Shown in pieces: positions 61,127 through 64,000 of a DNA stretch of 64,000 nucleotides. Within the stretch, counting starts at the first letter, position 1; every line of letters begins with the position of its first letter. A program made the position numbers and the translations under genes. The stretch is from Actinopolymorpha cephalotaxi (GTDB taxonomy: Bacteria > Actinomycetota > Actinomycetes > Propionibacteriales > Actinopolymorphaceae). Location of the stretch: positions 2,440,850-2,504,849 of the forward strand of contig NZ_JACBZA010000001.1 of NCBI RefSeq assembly GCF_013408535.1, written 5' to 3'. The notes under the pieces are model-generated. The model was not told the DNA's origin, ran no database searches, and worked only from the letters and a program-made list of their open reading frames with translations.

Positions 61127-61601
61127 AATTCGACCAGGATGACGGTGCGGAACCCGCTTCCGACGCTCGGTCACAACCACCCGAGGGTGCTGTGCCACCT
61201 TCTGCTGACGTCAGCTGCATGTAGGTATCTCAGCGTGGCAGGCCAGGGACCAGCGCGCCGACCTGGGACGATGCCTGGTCCGGGGGCTCGGACCCACAGG
61301 CGGCAGTCGGGCGTCGGCGGTTGGCTGCCGACGCTGGAGCGAACACCGGAACGTCAGGATCCCGAACCGTTCGCGGCCTGACGTTCTGGTGCTGTCGGGT
61401 TCGTTGCGTACAGCGTCAGTGCGCATGTCGACGACTCTTCCGCGTACGACAGCCAACGTGCATGGAACGCGGCGACACGACGAGTGGTTCGAAGCCGAGG
61501 CCGGCCGAGCGACGTCGAGCGAGAACGCGACCTGTGGCTCCAGACCGATTTCTGTGCCGTACGAACGAGCCCCTCTCGGCCGTTCTCAGCGCTCTCCGTA
61601 C
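61127..61601. other. Gene-free DNA between the recombinase site and dif
   Basis: No convincing coding sequence is present on either strand from 61127 to the dif site, and only 60 bp separate dif from the GNAT stop at 61690. Codon-position bias is weak and open frames here are antisense or short. I see no promoter that stands out. Confidence 0.6.
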
Positions 61602-61629
61602 AACGCCGATAATGAACATTATGTCAATC
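61602..61629 (+). other. dif: Probable chromosomal dif site (XerCD terminus resolution)
   Basis: The 28 bases consist of arm AACGCCGATAA, centre TGAACA and arm TTATGTCAATC. Against the actinobacterial consensus as I recall it (TTSRCCGATAAT, two free positions, ACATTATGTCAAGT), the core matches perfectly and 24 of 28 positions agree. It is where XerC and XerD resolve chromosome dimers at the replication terminus, so the window probably spans the terminus. Confidence 0.85.
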
Positions 61630-61689
61630 AAGGACAATGGACCCACTACCCCGGAGCGCCGACAGGACCGGTCGTCACCACCGTGGTGG

Positions 61690-62574
61690 TCATCCGGGGC
61701 GGCGGAAGTCGGTGACGTCCGGGAGCCGGTCGAAGCCTGCCGACACGTACGCCGCCACACCGGCGACGTTGCTGGTCGGGGTACACACCGTCGCGCTGGA
61801 CGACCCCAGCTGCCGCAGTGCGCCGGCGGCTGCCACCGTGATGGCCCGGCCGTGTCCGCGGCCGCGGTGATCCCGATGGGCGCCCAGTGGTTCGATGAGG
61901 CCGGGACGCCCGGCCCCTGCCGACCACACCGTCGTCGCGGCCACCGCGTTGCCGGCATCGTCGTAACCGACCAGGCAGCGAGCCCGGCGGTACGCCGAGG
62001 TCGCCGCCAGCGCGCGCCAGCGCTCCTCGGTGAACGTCGAGTTGGGAAACGAGGCCAGCCCCACCGCGACCCGATCCTGCACGATCCGATCGTCAACATG
62101 ATCCGCGTCGAGCACTTCGATCCGGAGGCCACAGTCCTCCACCGGCGTGGCCAGGTCGCGACGTAGCGGTGTCCACGGCTCGTCGGCGGCCCAGCCGCCG
62201 TGGTGCAGGAGTTTTCGGAACGCGGCACCAAACCGGGCCTCGACGGACCCACCACCGGCCGGCAGCACGCCACGCCCCGGGTCCGACAGATCGGCCAGAA
62301 GTTGCGCGGCGAGCGCCTCGTCGTGGTCGACACTCGGCGCGACGGCCATCCGGATCAGCCCGTCCTCGCCGTCCATCATGCCCGCGGCCAGTAACTGCCC
62401 GTCACGGTGCCACACGCGAACCTTCTCGGCCAGCGCCTGCGCGCCGAACCTCCAGGCCCAGCCGAGGTCACCGGAATGCAGCTGGACCGGCGCGCCTTCG
62501 GTCTGCCAGCGCGCCACTTCCTCGACGATCTCGTCCAGCGTGGCGGGCGTCGCGGACTGCAGGGTGATCGACAT
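61690..62574 (-). CDS. GNAT-family N-acetyltransferase, two-domain
   Basis: A 294-residue protein with an N-terminal degenerate GNAT half (LGWAWRFGAQALAEKVRVWH, LLAAGMMDGEDGLIRMAVAP) and a C-terminal canonical one: LIEPLGAHRDHRGRGHGRAI (acetyl-CoA loop) and VCTPTSNVAGVAAYVSAGFD. Tandem GNAT proteins of this kind acetylate small amines. ATG 62574 is used. It stops 60 bp from the dif site and is divergent from the second ECF42 module. Confidence 0.85.
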   Translation of the reverse strand: MSITLQSATPATLDEIVEEVARWQTEGAPVQLHSGDLGWAWRFGAQALAEKVRVWHRDGQLLAAGMMDGEDGLIRMAVAPSVDHDEALAAQLLADLSDPGRGVLPAGGGSVEARFGAAFRKLLHHGGWAADEPWTPLRRDLATPVEDCGLRIEVLDADHVDDRIVQDRVAVGLASFPNSTFTEERWRALAATSAYRRARCLVGYDDAGNAVAATTVWSAGAGRPGLIEPLGAHRDHRGRGHGRAITVAAAGALRQLGSSSATVCTPTSNVAGVAAYVSAGFDRLPDVTDFRRPG

Positions 62575-62843
62575 GCGCCGATCCAACCCGACATCACAGC
62601 CCGAAGCCACCGGGTTTTCGAACCTGCCCGCCGGTTGACAACCCGGCCTTGACAGCGGGGCGCCACGTCGGCCCCGAGCCCGGAGGTCCACGTCGTGTAA
62701 TGCAGACATCGGGGACCCGAGGAGGGCACACCTCTCCCCCGCGTCGACGGTGCGCAACGACGATCAAATGTGGCGCACTCCCGCACCGGAAGGATGGGCA
62801 TGCCGGCAGCCACCCCCGAAGCCGAACGAAACTCACGAGGCGT

Positions 62844-62870
62844 TGTCGAATCCGCCGTGGGTCGTTCGTC
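62844..62870 (+). promoter_or_regulatory. Putative ECF42 promoter of the second DGPF-sigma module
   Basis: TGTCGA (62844-62849), exactly 17 nt, CGTC (62867-62870): the same layout as the promoters at 1269-1295 and 2005-2031. It lies in the 350-bp divergent region 62575-62924, about 45 nt upstream of the small gene's likely start. Nothing else stands out in this stretch except CGTCGTGTAA at 62691-62700, which repeats one arm of the recombinase site. Confidence 0.6.
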
Positions 62871-62924
62871 GCAGAAGTGCGTCGCCTTCCACCACAGGCG
62901 CCAGGACCACTGAGGTGAGGAACC

Positions 62925-63251
62925 ATTTTCAGCACACGGTTGACCCCGGACCTGATCGAGGCGGAGAAGGCCTACCGGCTGGAGCGAGCCAGGCGTTCGT
63001 TCCGGCCAGTGGGCCGATCCGCGCACCGCCGGGTACGCGCCGAGCGCCGTTCTCCCGCCACGGGAGCCGCGGCGAAGGCGAATCCGCCGCCGGATAACGT
63101 CGCTGTCGAAGGGCTCACGACCGGCCCGCCGCCGGTGCGTACCAGAGGGTTCCTGAAAGTACTCCTGGACGTGGTGTCGGATCGGGGCCGAGGCGTTCGT
63201 AGCAAGGGTGAACGGCCGCTCACGACGGGCGCCCAGGACCAGAGGAGATGA
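62925..63251 (+). CDS. Small basic protein at the head of the second ECF42 module
   Basis: The frame opens after a stop at 62916-62918 and reads (I)FSTRLTPDLIEAEKAYRLER then RRSFRPVGRSAHRRVR, ending at TGA 63249-63251, just before the YCII start. No ATG or GTG is available near the Shine-Dalgarno GAGGTGAGG (62912-62920): the choices are ATT at 62925 (4-7 nt away) or TTG at 62940. The helical Glu/Arg start resembles small actinobacterial proteins of unknown role. Co-transcription with YCII and sigma is likely. Confidence 0.5.
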   Translation: MFSTRLTPDLIEAEKAYRLERARRSFRPVGRSAHRRVRAERRSPATGAAAKANPPPDNVAVEGLTTGPPPVRTRGFLKVLLDVVSDRGRGVRSKGERPLTTGAQDQRR

Positions 63252-63256
63252 TCGGC

Positions 63257-63580
63257 ATGCAGTACCTCGTCTCGGTGATCGACGACCGGACCGGCTCCGC
63301 CGACTCCGACGAGATGGCGGCCATCGACGAGTTCAACGACGGGCTCCGCGCCGGGGGCCACTGGGTCTTCGCCGGCGGCCTCGCCTCCCCCAGCGCCGCG
63401 ACCGTCATCGACAACCGCGGTGAGGAGACGCTGTTCACCGACGGGCCCTTCCTGGAGTCCAAGGAGCACCTCGCCGGCTTCTGGGTCATGGAGGCCGCGG
63501 ACCTCGACGTGGCACTGAAGCTCGCGGCCGCAGGGTCGAAGGCCTGCAAGCGGAAGGTCGAGGTCCGGCCGTTCCTGTGA
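63257..63580 (+). CDS. DGPF/YCII-domain protein, second module
   Basis: A 107-residue protein: MQYLVSVIDDRTGSADSDEM, DGLRAGGHWVFAGGLASPSA and LFTDGPFLESKEHLAGFWVM, ending KRKVEVRPFL. ATG 63257 is preferred because AGGAG (63243-63247) is 9 nt upstream; ATG 63248 abuts the Shine-Dalgarno. It is the DGPF partner of the adjoining ECF42 sigma factor, and a homologue of the protein at 795-1202. Confidence 0.9.
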   Translation: MQYLVSVIDDRTGSADSDEMAAIDEFNDGLRAGGHWVFAGGLASPSAATVIDNRGEETLFTDGPFLESKEHLAGFWVMEAADLDVALKLAAAGSKACKRKVEVRPFL

Positions 63581-63612
63581 GTCCCGTAAGCCCTGTGAGT
63601 CCTGTGAGTTCT

Positions 63613-64000
63613 GTGAACGAGGCCGACGTACAGCAGGCGATCACCCGGGCCCACCACGAGGAGTGGGCGCGGGTGGTCGCCTCCCTGACCCGCCGTTTCG
63701 GTGACCTCGACATCGCCGAGGACGCGGCCGCCGAGGCGTTCGCCACCGCCGTCGAGCGGTGGCCCGCCGACGGCGTTCCTCCCAACCCCGGCGCCTGGCT
63801 GACCACCACAGCCAACCGCAAGGCCATCGACCGGCTCCGGCGGGAGAACAAGCGCGACGACAAGCACCGGGAGGCTCAGATGTTGTCCGACGACGACCCG
63901 CCCGAGCCTGTCGGTGTCATCGACGACGAGCGGCTCCGGCTGGTCTTCACCTGCTGCCACCCCGCGCTGGCGATGGAGACCCGGGTCGCGCTGACGCTGC
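63613..64000 (+). CDS. ECF42-type RNA polymerase sigma factor (C-terminus beyond the window)
   Basis: The frame reads VNEADVQQAITRAHHEEWAR, VVASLTRRFGDLDIAEDAAA, EAFATAVERWPADGVPPNPG, AWLTTTANRKAIDRLRRENK and RLRLVFTCCHPALAMETRVA, the ECF42 pattern with FTCCHPAL. Several GTG codons occur at 63577, 63595, 63604 and 63613 because of a 9-bp repeat; the last matches the family start. The chain is cut at base 64000, within the conserved part. Confidence 0.88.
   Translation, partial: MNEADVQQAITRAHHEEWARVVASLTRRFGDLDIAEDAAAEAFATAVERWPADGVPPNPGAWLTTTANRKAIDRLRRENKRDDKHREAQMLSDDDPPEPVGVIDDERLRLVFTCCHPALAMETRVALTL

Noticed and set aside
60021-61220. Longer recombinase starting at 61220
   Set aside because: The extension crosses the perfect inverted repeat and gives unrelated, Ser-rich residues.
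60021-62574. Prophage or integrative element around the recombinase
   Set aside because: No excisionase, replication, capsid or transfer genes; neighbours are ordinary chromosomal genes and no tRNA attachment site is seen.

Overview
The window is very GC-rich double-stranded chromosomal DNA from an actinomycete. The evidence is the frequent GTG/TTG starts, leaderless-looking genes, PPOX/F420-type small oxidoreductases, a CmtR-type ArsR regulator, a REP13E12/DUF222 HNH gene and a chromosomal dif site that follows the actinobacterial pattern. The large set of sugar, peptidase and regulator genes fits a free-living soil-type organism (Propionibacteriales-like is my guess; genus cannot be fixed from sequence alone). 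I saw no tRNA, rRNA, CRISPR array, insertion sequence or prophage.

Layout. (1) 1-2031: an ECF42-type sigma factor (cut by the window edge), its DGPF/YCII partner and a PPOX protein, with two copies of a TGTCGA-N17-CGTC promoter. (2) 2091-11344: a dormancy/hypoxia-type island resembling the mycobacterial DosR regulon: two universal stress proteins, an Rv1733c-like membrane protein, two Acg-type nitroreductase-like proteins, and an operon of two HAD-like proteins lacking catalytic residues plus a GH65 phosphorylase/hydrolase, which looks like an unfused OtsB1 (Rv2006). (3) 11400-13697: paired perfect DnaA-box-like sequences and a DUF222-HNH gene broken by one stop codon. (4) 13770-17408: a secreted protein, CmtR with a cation-efflux pump, and a membrane protein with a DsbA-type thioredoxin. 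(5) 17560-24856: TypA, SppA, a manganese-type (yybP-ykoY) riboswitch controlling a TerC transporter, an NlpC/P60 hydrolase, an endonuclease V-like protein and a PPOX protein. (6) 24933-29789: a lanthionine-synthetase-like gene with a probable frameshift, then a GntR-regulated operon with a class A beta-lactamase-like protein. (7) 29976-42696: beta-mannosidase followed by a polyol/sugar locus (ABC importer without ATPase, two zinc dehydrogenases, DeoR regulator, PfkB kinase, hydroxyacid dehydrogenase, FGGY kinase). (8) 42708-60007: peptidases, an ABC exporter, a monooxygenase under PadR, thiolase, NUDIX, Eis-like acetyltransferase, AraC with two glyoxalase-fold proteins, and a TetR/hydrolase pair with a clear operator. 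(9) 60021-61690: a tyrosine recombinase, a perfect dif-like inverted repeat just upstream of it, and the probable chromosomal dif site 476 bp further on. (10) 61690-64000: a GNAT protein and a second ECF42-DGPF module with the same promoter.

How it works together. The two ECF42 modules share a 27-bp promoter layout with each other and with the PPOX gene, suggesting a small common regulon. The dormancy island has two intergenic regions with the same box-plus-downstream-motif layout. The most unusual part is 60021-61629: a 353-residue recombinase that has its own symmetric Xer-type site directly beside the replication terminus resolution site.
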